Shown here: piece by piece, positions 11,680-23,479 of the stretch
Numbering within the stretch: the stretch's first letter is position 1
How the letters are laid out: every line of letters begins with the position of its first letter
Origin: Aegilops tauschii subsp. strangulata
Lineage: Eukaryota > Streptophyta > Magnoliopsida > Poales > Poaceae
Length of the DNA stretch: 64,000 nucleotides
Assembly: GCF_002575655.3 (NCBI RefSeq)
Contig: NC_053035.3
Coordinates: 375,635,792-375,699,791, forward strand
Reading direction: 5' to 3'
Made by a program: the position numbers and the translations under genes
Notes under the pieces: model-generated
Seen by the model: the letters and a program-made list of their open reading frames with translations, nothing else
What the model was told of the DNA's origin: nothing
Database searches by the model: none

Positions 11680-13403
11680 TGTTGGAAATATGCCCTAGAG
11701 GCAATAATAAATGGTTATTATTATATTTCTTTGTTCATGGTAATTGTCTATTATTCATGCTATAATTGTATTGTCCGGAAATCGTAATACATGTGTGAAT
11801 ACATAGACCACAACCTGTCCCTAGTAAGCCTCTAGTTGACTAGCTCGTTGATCAACAGATAGTCATGGTTTCCTGACTATGGACATTGGATGTCATTGAT
11901 AACGGGATCACATCATTAGGAGAATGATGTGATGGACAAGACCCAACTTAAGCATAGCATAAAAGATCGTGTAGTTTCGTTTGCTAGAGCTTTTCCAATG
12001 TCAAGTATCTTTTCCTTAGACCATGAGATCGTGCAACTCCCGGATACCGTAGGAGTGCTTTGGGTGTGCCAAACGTCACAACGTAACTGGGTGACTATAA
12101 AGGTGCATTACGGGTATCTCCGAAAGTGTCTGTTGGGTTGGCACGGATCGAGACTGGGATTTGTCACTCCGTGTGACGGAGAGGTATCTCTGGGCCCACT
12201 CGGTAATGCATCATCATAATGAGCTCAATGTGACTAAGGCGTTAGTCACGGGATCATGCATTGCGGTACGAGTAAAGAGACTTGCCGGTAACGAGATTGA
12301 ACAAGGTATTGGGATACCGACGATCGAATCTCGGGCAAGTAACATACCGATTGACAAAGGGAATTGCATACGGATTGATTGAATCCTCGACACCGTGGTT
12401 CATCCGATGATATCATCGTGGAACATGTGGGAGCCAACATGGGTATCCAGATCCCGCTGTTGATTATTGACCGGAGAGGCGTCTCGGTCATGTCTGCATG
12501 TCTCCCGAACCCGTAGGGTCTACACACTTAAGGTCCGGTGACGCTAGGGTTGTAGAGATATATGTATGCGGAAACCCGAAAGTTGTTCGGAGTCCCGGAT
12601 GAGATCCAGGATGTCACGAGAGGTTCCGGAATGGTCCGGAGGTAAAGATTTATATATGGGAAGTCTTATTTTGGTCGCCGGAAAAGTTTCGCGCTTTATC
12701 GGTATTGTACCGGGAGTGCCGAAAGGGGTCCGGGGGTCCACCAAGGGGGTCCACCAGCCCCGGGGGGCCACATGGGCTGTAAGGGGTGCGCCTTGGCCTA
12801 TATGGGCCAAGGGCACCAGCCCCAAGAGGCCCATGCGCAAGAGATAAGAAAAAAGGAAGAGTCCTAAAGGGGGAAGGCACCTCCGAGGTGCCTTGGGGGG
12901 GGGGAGGACTCCCCCCTGGCCGCACCCTTCCTTGGAGGAAGGGGCAAGGCTGCGCCCCCCCTCTCCCTTGGCCCTATATATAGTGGGGGGAAGGGAGGGC
13001 AGCAACATATAAGCCTTGGGCGCCTCCCTCCTCCCCTGCAACACCTCTTTCTCTCTCGCAGAAGCTTGGCGAAGCCCTGCCGGAGACCCGCTACGTCCAC
13101 CACCACGCCGTCGTGCTATTGGATCTCCATCAACCTCTCCTCCCCCCTTGCTGGATCAAGAAGGAGGAGATGTCGCTGCACCGTACGTGTGTTGAACGCG
13201 GAGGTGCCGTCCGTTCGGCACTCGGTCATCGGTGATTTGGATCACGGCGAGTACGACTCCGTCATCCACGTTCATTGGAACGCTTCCGCTCGCGATCTAC
13301 AAGGGTATGTAGATGCACTCCCTTCCCCTCGTTGCTAGTAGACTCCATAGATGCATCTTGGTGAGCGTAGGAAAATTTTAAAATTATGCTACGATTCCCA
13401 ACA
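11680..13403 (+). repeat. BARE1 3' LTR
   Basis: 1724 bp, TG…CA ends, over 99% identical by eye to 4838-6556. The differences are mainly C/T and A/G changes plus short length changes in an A-run and a G-run. It is followed by TSD GTAGC (13404-13408). Confidence 0.92.
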
Positions 13404-13450
13404 GTAGCGTCAGTCGTGACATTCGCCCCTCCTTGAGTGCCGCCTTGTCC

Positions 13451-14905
13451 CTAAGGCGGTGTGGTTGGGAACTGTTGCTGAAGCAGAACGGGGTCCTCCC
13501 ATGTCGCCAACGATGCTGGTAGTCTTTCCCAGTGGATCAGGAGGCGAGTCTGTTCATTGCTCGCTGTTCGGGCCTGCCTAGCGGCTAGAACCGCCAGTGG
13601 CGCATGCTCTGCCTGTAAAATCTCATTAGCGGGAGGTAAGTCAGGGTTTCCCTGCACCTCGGCACCTTCTGCCTTCTTCAACAGAGAGACGTGTACCACA
13701 GGATGGATTTTGCTTGTTGGTGGAAGATCCAGTTTGTGTGCCACCGCTCCCACCTTGGAAATGATTTTGCACGGGCCATAATACCTGAAGGCCAGTTTCT
13801 GGAATGGCCGCTGGGCGATGGATGTCTGAATGAATGGCTGCAGCTTCAGCAATACCGAATCCCCGACTTCAAACGAACGCTCAGTACGGTGTCGATCAGC
13901 CTGTGCCTCCATGCAGTCATGCGCCCTCTTCAGCTATTGTTGCAAATGCTCTAACATGATCTAGCTCTCCCGTAGCCATGCTGCCAGGTCCGGAACAGAG
14001 CAGTTGTCGACCTGTGACACTCCAAACTCGCGAGGCAGGTGACCATGGATGACCTCGAATGGAGTTCTGCCCAGCGATGAGTGGAACGAGGTATTGTACC
14101 AGAACTCTGCGAGCGCTAGCCATTTCGCCCAGTTGGCCGGGCATGCATGAACAGCACAACGTAGGTAGGTCTCCAGACATTGATTCACCCGTTCCATCTG
14201 CCCGTCTGTCTGCGGATGGTACGATGAGCTCATGCGCAACTCCATGCGACAGAGTTTGAATAGCTCCTGCCAAACATTGCTTGTAAAGACTCTGTCTTGG
14301 TCTGATATGAGAGCCAACCGTAACCCACGTAGGCGAAATATTTCCCGCATGAACAACTTGGCCACTTGGAGAGCTGTGTAGGGATGTGTCATTGGTACGA
14401 AATGGGCATACTTTGAAAACTTGTCGACCACCACTAAGATCACGTCATATCCACAAGACTTGGGCAGACCTTCAATGAAATCGAGTGAGACGACTGACCA
14501 TGGTTTCTTCGGGATCGGTAGTGGCTGGAGAAGGCCTGCCGGTGATACCCTTTCTGTCTTGGCTTGTTGGCAAACCATACAGCTCCGGACTGCGTCCTTG
14601 ACTTGCTTCTTCAGCCCCTTCCAGGCGAACAACCGTTTGATGCGATTGTAAGTTGCGTGAAATCCAGAGTGCCCCCCGGCAGCGCTTGAATGCAGCGAGT
14701 TGATCAGATGTTGCTTTATTTGAGTGTCTTCTCTGATCCAGATTCTGCCTTGGAAGCGTAGAACCCCGTCTTGTACTGTGAACTCTGGTTCACTGGCCGG
14801 GTCCAGAGCTAAGCTGGTGAGCTTCTTCGTGGCGTTGGGGTCATCCTTGTAACTGTTTTTGATTGCTTCCAGCCAAGCTGGCTTGCAAACCGAGATCGCC
14901 ACCAA
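13451..14905 (-). pseudogene. E integrase with chromodomain-like C-terminus (broken)
   Basis: The integrase frame (13961-14905) has the HHCC zinc finger (GHSGFHATYNRIKR … SCMVCQQAK), then the DDE core: D in VVSLDFIEGLPK, D in LALISDQDRVF, E in TDGQMERVNQ. The tail (13451-13912, same frame after two stops near 13927-13961) has the motif FRYYGPCKI typical of Gypsy integrase C-termini and ends with HWERLPASLATWEDP, a chromodomain signature. Chromodomains direct insertion to heterochromatin in chromoviruses. No indel is needed between the pieces; only stop codons break them. The final stop at 13451 may be genuine or another mutation. Confidence 0.88.
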
Positions 14906-14929
14906 TTCTCCTTCCTCCGCGTGATCACA

Positions 14930-16388
14930 TCAAGATAGAGCATCCGCGGCTTGGTTAGACAGCCCAGCCTTGTATTGGATGACGAACTGCAGCCCCACCA
15001 GTATGGTGAAGGTGCGTTGCTGAATCGGGGTGTGCAGCCTCTGGTCGGTTAGATGCAGCAAGCTTTTCTGGTCCGTTCTCACCACAAACTCTGCGTGTTG
15101 AAGGTATGGCCTCCATCTGTCGACTGCCATCAGCAAGGCCAGACACTCCTTTTCATAAGCTGAAAGCCCTAAATTGCGTGGAGATAATGCTTTGCTCAAA
15201 TATGCAATTGGGTGACCATTCTGCATGAGTACTGCTCCAATGTTCGTGCCGCTAGTGTCAGTTTCAACCACGAACTGCTTGGTAAAGTCTGGCAAAGCCA
15301 ACACCGGGGCTTTGACTAGCGCTTGCTTGAGTGCATGAAAGGCTGCATCGGCTGTTGGAGTCCACACGAACAGTGTGTTCTTCTTGAGAAGATCTATCAA
15401 TGGCTTGGAGATGATCCCAAAGTGTTTGACAAACTTTCGGTAATAGCCGGCTAGTCCAAGGAAACCCCTGAGTTGTTTCACTGTGTCAGGTACGGGGCAC
15501 TCCTGTGCTGTCTGAACTTTGCTTTTGTTGGTCGACACCCCATCCTTGCTCACATAGTGCCCCAGGTAATTGATGTTTTGCTGCGCGAACGAGCATTTGG
15601 ACAGTTTGACATAGAACTGATGCTGCCTCAACAGCTGTAAAACATGCGCGAGAAGGGCTCGGTGTTGCTCCAACGTTTTTGTGAAGACCAAGATATCGTC
15701 CATGAAAACCACGACTCCCTTGCAGTTGACCGGTGCCAGAACCGTGTGCATGTTGCCTTGGAATGTGACTAGTGCATATGCAAGACCATATGGCATCACC
15801 TTGAATTGAAAATGACCCATGTGCGTCTTGAATGCAGTCTTGAACTCGTCCTCTGGCACTAATCTGATCTGGTGGTATCCAGCCCGTAAATCCATCTTGG
15901 AGAACCAACAAGCCCCTGCCAGCTCGTCCAAGAGTTCCTCAATTACTGGCATTGGATACGTGACCTTGAGTGTGATTGCATTTAAGTGCCTGAAATCCAC
16001 ACATAACTGCCATGTTTGATCCTTCTTTTTCACCAGCAGAACCGGAGACGCAAATGGACTGGTGCTAGTGGTGATGAACCCTTTAGCAAGCATTTCCTTA
16101 ACCTGAGCCTCAATCTCGTCCTTCTACTCTGGTGTATATCGGTATGGTCGAAGATTCATTGGTTTTGCTCCTGGTATTAGAGGAATGGCATGATCCCACT
16201 CTCTATGCGGTGGCAGCGCTGTTGGCTCCTGGAAAATATCCTGGTATTCATCCAAGACTTGCTGAATAGTGGCCGATATAGGAGTATTTTCCACTTGTTC
16301 TTCACTCATGCTCAGCATTACCATGTGCGCAATGGAGTTGTTTTTCTCCAACTCCTACAGCTCGACCATTGATATCGCAACCACTGTT
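14930..16388 (-). pseudogene. E reverse transcriptase and RNase H (broken)
   Basis: A frame of 387 codons (14930-16093) contains the Gypsy RT blocks: LVKKKDQTW, FSKMDLRAGYHQIR, the active site VVFMDDILVF, and [12 protein letters not shown]. RNase H follows with the ETDTSGTNIGAVL strand and DALS at the end. It is preceded in the same frame by 16124-16351 (N-terminal RT linker), separated by one TAG at 16124-16126. A TGA at 14930 separates it from integrase in the same frame. The RT active-site aspartates are intact. Confidence 0.9.
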
Positions 16389-16393
16389 GGGGT

Positions 16394-19311
16394 GTAACGA
16401 CCAAACCTCGAAGGATTTGAGTCTCTGTGCTTACTGTGCTAGTCCCTGGATCGAACTCGCTAGCACACACAGTATAGATGAATACCAGAATAGCAAGTGC
16501 ATCATTTATTACAACGTATGATCCAGAATGTAAAAAATAAAACAATCTGCATAGCACTTGGCTAGCTTTATTCAATCAAATAGCGGAAAGTAGCAGAAAA
16601 TAACGATGAGTCCCATCATAGCCCACTGGCGATGCTGAGTGCAGACTCGCGACCCTAACGGTACCTTACTCTTCGTCTGAATATCCTGCAACATGAGACG
16701 TTGCAGCCATATAGGTCAATACTTGGAATGTATTGGCAAGTTACACAGGAGTAATAATATAGCAGACCTACATGTATATGCATAGTATAACAAAAGGAAG
16801 GCTTGAGGGTTTATTTTTGCAGAAAGCTGATTTTGTCCTCATAACTACCTAATAGTCAAATTTTTATTTAGTTCTTTTATTACTACAATTATATACACAA
16901 GGTTGAGTTGGCAAAATCAACTCCAACCTACCCTTTATTAAGTTGCCCAACAAATTTATTAAGTGTCACATCTGTCAAGATCATCCAACAACTGTAATGG
17001 CATAGTGGCTCAAAATTACCCATAACCGAGGGCACCGCTAATCATGATTAGTTTTAATACTCTGCAGATTTTTGCACACTTTACCCACTAGACTCAACCC
17101 GAAGATTGAGACGAAGTCTTTCAGAAGCAGTCACCTCCACCCCCGGCAGCCGGTACACCTACTCATATCTACATCTGCTAGCTTACCTGGGCGAGGATCC
17201 CACAACCTACTCAACTAAGCCAGAGCCCATTTAGCTAGTGGTTGCGCATGGAAGCTACTAGTCACTAAGTCTGTCTGATCTTTTTGAGCCTGGGCGGCCG
17301 TCCACTTACATTCAGAGGGTATAAACCATGATGTTCTTGAAACCACCCTTCAATACCAATTCCGCCCAGAGGTGAGTTAAATCCTGAGTTACTACTCAAT
17401 TTGTTAAATATATAATCCTCACATAAGCTCAATGAATACTCGAACCAACCCCGTCTACAAAGCATAGCAAAACTACAACTACCACGATCTGCAATGACGG
17501 GAGATAGCTCAACAATATAACAAAATAATATAATAATCCTATACATGCATATATTCATAGTGTGATATAACTACATGCATAGAAAACAATAGGTAAAGGA
17601 TGATCAACATGTAACTTGCCTTGGTTCTGGTTCAGAAAGTCACACTCCTGACAATAGCTCGCGTCGCACTCCGGACAATCTACACGTTTCACACAATTCA
17701 ACAAATCAATCACCGGAACACGAAAAGAACCAAAACAAAACTAACAGCAAGGAAACCATTTTTAAAACTCAACAAAAGAAGCTTAACAGCACCTAAATTG
17801 CACTACGGTCACAACGCAAAAAGAAACACCTAAAACCGACAAACGGTTTGAAAGTTACGGCCTCCGGAAGATTTAATTCAAATTCAAACGAATTCAAAAT
17901 TGAACAGTGCAGTGCAAAGTAGGTACTGTGATAATGTGCTGATTTTTGTGAGTGCATAGGAAAAAGAATTACCTAAATTGAACTTATAGAATAAAAGATA
18001 TAGCTAGTTGAATTTTAGTTGGAAAACTGAAAAAAAGAGCAACAGAAAACGCCTGCGTGCTGTAGCGAACTCCTGTAGAAGCTCCTGTAGCGACTTGCCA
18101 CATGGCGGTTCTTGATTGGCTGGGCGCGTGTGCTCACCCAAACCAGAGGAGAACGGCGGCGGCGGTCGGGCGTCGGCGGCGGCGCGTCTCCGGCGTCGGC
18201 GACGGCGCGTCTCCGGCGGGTCTCCGGCGAAGGTAAGGGGATGGGTGGATGCAGCGGTGAGTAGCGGAGGTGGTGGTGGTGTTCAACGGCGGCGGAGCTC
18301 CCTCGAGCGACGGTGGTGAGCTCGAGAATTCCGGCGTGCTCCGGCGGAGGCAGACGTCGGGGCGACGACGTTCTAGTGCCCTGCAGAGTCTCCTGAGGTC
18401 TCAAACGAGTGCGGTTTCGAGTGGGGTTTCAAGGTAGACAAGTGGAGCGGCCGGGGATGATCTTACAGTGACGAAAACGACCGGTGAAACGGCGGCGTCT
18501 CGAGCTCCTCCGGCGAGATCCGTTTCGCCCTAGCTCACGCGTGCGGCAACAGGAGACGGGGAAAAGGGGCTGCGGGGTTTCCTCGAGGGCTTTGCTCGCG
18601 TACGGCAGGTTGGGCGCGCTCGAGGTGGACCAGGACGCGGGGTCGAGTCGGGCTCGGCCTCGGCGTGCGCGCGGCGCGGCGTCCGGCTCGGTGAAGAAGA
18701 AAGCGGCGCGGGGTCCGCGGGTCAGCGGCTGAAGGCGGGGTGGATCAGGCGCGGGTCAGGCGCGGTTCGGGCGCGGCTGGCTGCTGCGCTTACCGCATCG
18801 CGGTTAGGTGGGCTGCGGGCGACGGGAGCTGGGCCGTGGCTAGCTTGCTGGGCCGCTGTGCGGAGCTGCGCTTCCCTTTTTTAAACACACCAGCAGAAAA
18901 CAAAATAAATAAAATAAAATACATAATATAAATTCTAAATAAAAATACCTAGACACACAGTCAAAATAGCACTACAGCTATAAACTACAGGAACACTAGT
19001 TCCAACACTAATGCAATTTTCGAAAATAGTTTTTATGCAATAGGCAACACATAACAGCAACAAAACACTCAAATAAAATATTTTGAAGATTGCAAAAATT
19101 ACCAGAACATATTAGATGAACTGGAAATAATATTCTGCACATTATGAACATTTTTAAACAGGGGAGAAGTCACATTATCTCCACTTCAATAAATTGCCTT
19201 TGTTGCATAATGATTTGAATATTTCAGAAAAAAGCAAATAATGCAATAAAAATATGATATGCATATGAATGATCTAATAACATCCTAATTTAGGAAAATT
19301 GGGATGTTACA
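16394..19311 (-). mobile_element. F: solo LTR, 2918 bp, inside E
   Basis: The ends are TGTAACGACC… and …GGGATGTTACA with TSD TGGGG at 16389-16393 and 19312-19316. There is no internal region, primer site or second LTR, so it is a solo LTR left by recombination between two LTRs. Minus orientation is preferred because TGTAACATCCCAA is the usual LTR start of this kind of Gypsy element, as in G. It has a GC-rich block (18116-18860) flanked by AT-rich DNA, the same layout as the G LTR. ORFs in it are not recognised. Confidence 0.85.
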
Positions 19312-19737
19312 TGGGGACGCGGTTGTCAGGACCTGAAGCAAAACACTCATCCCCTCATGCTGGAACCGAAGGGTTTTAGCTCCCCAATCCACAAGCATCG
19401 GTCCACATTGTTCCAGCCAGTCCATTCCAATCACCATGTCATAACAGCCCAATGACAGTACCCGGAGATCGGTGGTAAGTTGGTGCCCCTGCGTCATCCA
19501 TTTGCAAGTAGGTATGTATCCAGAGCAAGAAAGCACCCCTCTGTCCGCGATCTTCACCAACATAGGTGCCATCTGTTGTACCTGACTTGCCACACTTGCC
19601 GCTACATCCTCGCTGACAAAGCTGTGGGAACTGCCAGAATCCACCAGTATCAATACTTCCCGCTCTCCGATCTGCCCCAACAAATGGACTGTGCGTGGAG
19701 TTGTTTGCCCAGTCGTAGCTAACTTGGAGATGGACAT
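19312..19737 (-). pseudogene. E aspartic protease, end replaced by solo LTR F
   Basis: The frame contains the retropepsin active site LVDSGSSHSF and the later motif VIGMDWLEQCGPM of Gypsy proteases. It is open from 19737 to the F insertion; its last eight codons as read (to 19285) come from F. A stop at 19792-19794 lies upstream in the same frame and separates it from the gag zinc knuckle. The RT frame on the other side of F is offset by one base, so a frameshift also exists near here. Confidence 0.85.
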
Positions 19738-21065
19738 AAGTATCTCTTCCTCTGAATCGGACTCTGCTTCGTGCCTGTCCTGCTCCTCGGCCTATAGCAG
19801 CTCGAGTAGTTCCTCCACCACGTGCAGCTGGATTGTGGCCGCGCACTGATGGCCCTGGCCCCAATGTTCGCCGCATTTGAAGCAAAGTCCTCTTGCCCGG
19901 CGGTAGTTGTGGAGCGTGGCTACCCGGTCTTCACCTCGCCTCATGTTCAGGGCGACGTTCTGCCGCACACCCGGCGTCCAGCGCTCGACGGTCTTCCGCT
20001 ACCGCCTGTGGGGCAGGCAATGGCACACGCGGTGTGGCGCCGCTGGCACAACAATCGCCGGTGCTGGTCGCGTGGGAGGTCTTGGTGGCGCCGGCTCATA
20101 CCGTCTGTATCGCGCCTCGACATCGCCTCCACCAGCTCTTCCTGCAACAAGGCCAAGGAAAACGCAGAGTCCAAGTTTTGCGGTCAATGTAAAGCAACCT
20201 CCGCACGAATTTCTGCCTTTAAGCCGTCCAGGAATTGAGTTGTAAAGTAAATGGGATCAAACCTAGAGTTATGAGCAAGAATATGATGCATTAACTCCTC
20301 GAACTGTCCCATGTATTCCTCTACTGATCCTGTCTGTTTCAAGATGTTAAACTGACGAAGATGCATTTGGTACTGATCCCGGCCAAAATTTTCCTGCAGG
20401 GCTGTACACAGGCCCTCCCAAGTGGACAGACGACCCGCTGACTCGTGCAGTTGCAGCCAGCGAGCGGTGGTGCCCGTGAAGTGTAGGGTGGCTACCCGGA
20501 CCCAGAGATCGGGTTGTATGCCATAGACATTGAAATATTTCTCGCATCTAGACTTCTAGAATTGTGGATTTTCGCCGTCGAATTAGGGAAAATCCAATTT
20601 CTGCAACGCCCAGTGATGCGTGTGCGGTGATTGCTGCGCGGCTTGCGGCGGCTCCCATGTAATCATGCGACTCGACCCTACGCCTACAGATGCATAATTC
20701 TCTGGTGGGGACTGATACGTACCCTTGACCGGAGGCGGCTGCAGGGTGGTGATCACCCTGTGAGCCCCACCCCCGGAGTTGAAGATCTCGCCGTGGCCAC
20801 CTGGCCCGTGGTGCTCGGGGCCCGTCGGAGGAGGAGACAGCGCCAGAGGCACCACCACGTCCTCCACGGCATCGCCTGGCGTCGCGAGTGCTGGGTGAAG
20901 GGCGATCCGCCCCACTTGGGTGCGGAGCTCATCGAGCTCGCGTTGCAGGTTTGAGACCGCTGGCCGCCAGAGCTCGAGAGATGCTTGGATCGCCACTAGG
21001 AAAGCGTCGTTCGCAGCGCGCCCCTCGTTGACAGATCGGATCAGATCTGCAAGCTGTGTTTCCAT
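19738..21065 (-). pseudogene. E gag with zinc knuckle (broken)
   Basis: The gag start is placed at 21065 (METQLADLIRSV…). The capsid part contains KLDFP, CEKYFNVYG and LRQFNILKQTGSVEEYMGQF, the usual Gypsy gag pattern. A CCHC zinc knuckle (CFKCGEHWGQGHQC) lies at about 19840-19886. In-frame stops occur at 20583 and near 20541, after VALH near 20184, and before RKTVER near 20000. One frameshift lies near 20120. An apparent ORF that starts further upstream (21338) runs through the LTR and is not used. Confidence 0.82.
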
Positions 21066-21135
21066 CACCGCCGCCTGCTTCGCTTGCTTGGTCTGATAGC
21101 GCGACTTGGGATACGCAGTCTCCAGATCGACTGGA

Positions 21136-21147
21136 CCTCTGATACCA
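21136..21147 (-). other. E primer binding site
   Basis: On the minus strand TGGTATCAGAGG follows the 5' LTR after two bases; it is complementary to the 3' end of initiator tRNA-Met apart from the last base. It fixes the orientation of E. Confidence 0.8.
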
Positions 21148-21149
21148 CT

Positions 21150-21470
21150 TGTAACAGCCCTGATCTTCGAAGGGAGTAGGGGAGAGGGATTGGTAGAGAA
21201 GGGGATCTGGGAGGAAGGGAGAGGAGTCCGGTAGGAGAAGAACAGCTTCTCGATCTGTTTTGAATGCTTGTTACTCGATACCCGCTCACATACAACCTTG
21301 AGGCTTAAGTACAACGCGGCCCCAGCCCACCCACGCACACCTACTCCTCGGCCGCCTCGGGCCCATCTGTCAGAGTTGCAGTACTTGTCTCCTCGCCAAT
21401 CCTCCTGTCTTGCGGGCCCCGCTCGTCAGCGCCCTGTGGTGGTTGTGGGGTCGTAGCATCAGTCGTGACA
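21150..21470 (-). repeat. 5' LTR of E
   Basis: 321 bp, about 95% identical by eye to the split LTR at 4530-13421. It is followed by TSD TGCGC (21471-21475). Confidence 0.9.
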
Positions 21471-21739
21471 TGCGCCCGCCTGAACTGCTGATGCGCTGCT
21501 GTTGCTGCTCGGCTACTGCCGCTACTACTCGCTGGCGCGCTACTTTGCTTGCGACGCTGCTGCTGCTGCTGCGTGCGGCCGCTGTTGCGTTGCTGCTGCT
21601 TCGCCTTGCCTCTGGTCACGCAGCCGCTGCGCCCCGCGCTCCACGCCCCTCCTCGCCCATGTCGCCGTGCCGCTCCGCCGGGACCGCGCCTAGACCCGCT
21701 CCCCACCGCGCAGCTGCTCCCTGCCCGCGCCCTCCTACC

Positions 21740-23479
21740 TGAAGGAAATATGCCCTAGAGGCAATAATAAAGTTGTTAGTTATATTTCCTTATACCTTGA
21801 TAAATGTTTATTATTCATGCTAGAATTGTATTAACCGAAAACTTAGTACATGTGTGAATACATAGACAAACAGAGTGTCACTAGTATGCCTCTACTTGAC
21901 TAGCTCGTTGAATCAAATATGGTTAAGTTTCCTAGCCATAGACATGAGTTGTCATTTGATTAACGGGATCACATCATTAGAGAATGATGTGATTGACTTG
22001 ACTCTTTCTGTTAGCTTAGCACTTGATCGTTTAGTATGTTGCTATTTCTTTCTTCATGACTTATACATGTTCCTATGACTATGAGATTATGCAACTCCAG
22101 AATACCAGAGGAACACTTTGTGTGCTACCAAATGTCACAACATAACTGGGTGATTGTAAAGGTGCTCTACAGGTTCCTCCGATGGTGTTTGTTGAGTTGG
22201 CATAGATCGAGATTAGGATTTGTCACTCCGATTGTCGGAGAGGTATCTCTGGGCCCTCTCGGCAATGCACATCACTATAAGCCTTGCAAGCAATGTGTCT
22301 AATAAGTTAGTTGCGGGATGAGGCGTTACGGAACGAGTAAAGAGACTTGCCGGTAACGAGATTGAACTAGGTATTGAGGTACCGACGATCGAATCTCGGG
22401 CAAGTAACATACCGATGACAAAGGGAACAACGTATGTTGTTATGCGGTTTGACCGATAAAGATCTTCGTAGAATATGTAGGAACCAATATGAGCATCCAG
22501 TTTCCGCTATTAGTTATTAACCAGAGATGAGTCTCGGTCATGTCGACATAGTTCTCGAACCCGTAGGGTCCGCACGCTTAACGTTCGTTGACGATCGGTA
22601 TTATGAGTTTATGTTTTTTGATGTACCGAAGATAGTTCGGATTCCCGGATGTGATCACTGACATGACGAGGAGTCTCGAAATGGTCGAGACATAAAGATT
22701 GATATATTGGATGATTATATTCGGACACCGGATGAGTTCCGGGGGTCACCGGATAATTATCGGAGTGCCGGGGGTTATCGGAACCCCCGGGGAACTAATG
22801 GGCCTACATGTGCCTTGTGTGAGAGAGAGGAGGGGGCCTTAGGGCTGGCTGCATGCCCCCCTTGAGGAGTCCGAATTAGACAAGGAGGGGGGCGGCGCCC
22901 CCTCTTTCCCTCCCTCTCTCCCTCTCCTTCCTCCCCCCTTCTCCCTCCTAGTTGGACTAGGAAAGTGGGAGTCCTACTCCTACTAGGAGGAGGACTCCTC
23001 CCCTTGTTGGCGCGCCCTAGGGCCGGCCGGCCTCCCCCTTGCTCCTTTATATACGGGGCAGGGGGCACCCTAGAACACACAACAGACACTGTTTTAACCA
23101 TGTGCGGTGCCCCCTCCACCATAATCCACCTCGGTCATATCATTGCAGTGCTTAGGCGAAGCCCTGCGCCAGTAGCTTCATCATCACCATCATCACACCG
23201 TTGTGCTGATGAAGCTCTCCCTCGACACTCAGCTGGATCAAGAGTTCGTGGGATGTCACCGAGCCGAACGTGTGCAGATCGCGGAGGTGCCGTACTTTCG
23301 TTGCTAGGATCGGTCGGATCGTGAAGACGTACGACTACATCAACCACGTTGTCATAACGCTTCCACTTTCGGTCTACGAGGGTACGTGGACAACACTCTC
23401 CCCTCTTGTTGCTATGCACCAACATGATAGATCTTGCGTGTGCGTAGGAATTTTTTTGAAATTACTGCGTTCCCCAACA
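21740..23479 (+). repeat. 5' LTR of A
   Basis: 1740 bp ending CGTTCCCCAACA. A TATA-like TTTATATAC lies at 23046-23054. It matches the LTRs at 47309-49037 and those of B with a few percent difference. Confidence 0.9.
23046..23054 (+). promoter_or_regulatory. TATA box of the A LTR
   Basis: TTTATATAC lies in the same place as the TATA box of BARE1 and is conserved in the 3' LTR (about 48620) and in the B LTRs, though mutated to TTTATGTAC in the 3' LTR of B (about 43010). Confidence 0.5.

Larger units (their letters stand above)
4838..13403 (+). mobile_element. BARE1/WIS-type Copia retrotransposon
   Basis: It starts TGTTGGAAATATGCCC and ends GATTCCCAACA, with TSD GTAGC on both sides and LTRs of 1719 and 1724 bp. 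The LTRs differ at only about a dozen bases plus short indels (over 99% identical), pointing to a recent insertion. The internal region (6557-11679) is related to Copia gag-pol but riddled with stops and frameshifts, and its RT catalytic motif is altered. The primer site is also degenerate (TGGCATCATGAGC instead of TGGTATCAGAGC). Confidence 0.9.
4530..13421 (-). repeat. 3' LTR of E, split by BARE1 (4530-4837 and 13409-13421)
   Basis: Reading + strand it starts TGTAACAGCC and ends TCGTGACA. BARE1 entered 16 bases from the far end and duplicated GTAGC (4833-4837, 13404-13408). Without BARE1 it is 321 bp, the same length as the LTR at 21150-21470. Its polypurine tract on the minus strand lies at about 13422-13434 (AAGGAGGGGCGAA read in element sense). 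Confidence 0.85.
4530..21470 (-). mobile_element. E: short-LTR Gypsy chromovirus (Reina-like), minus strand
   Basis: It is bounded by 321-bp LTRs and the TSD TGCGC (4525-4529, 21471-21475). With BARE1 and solo LTR F removed it is about 5.5 kb, the usual size for the Reina lineage. On the minus strand the order is 5' LTR, primer site, gag with zinc knuckle, protease, RT-RNase H, integrase with a chromodomain-like tail, 3' LTR. Its two LTRs differ at about 5% of positions, so it is older than the elements inside it. All coding parts are broken by stops and at least two frameshifts. Confidence 0.85.

Noticed and set aside
20583..21338. 251-codon frame read as one protein
   Set aside because: Only the part from 21065 is gag; the upstream part is translation of the E LTR and primer site.
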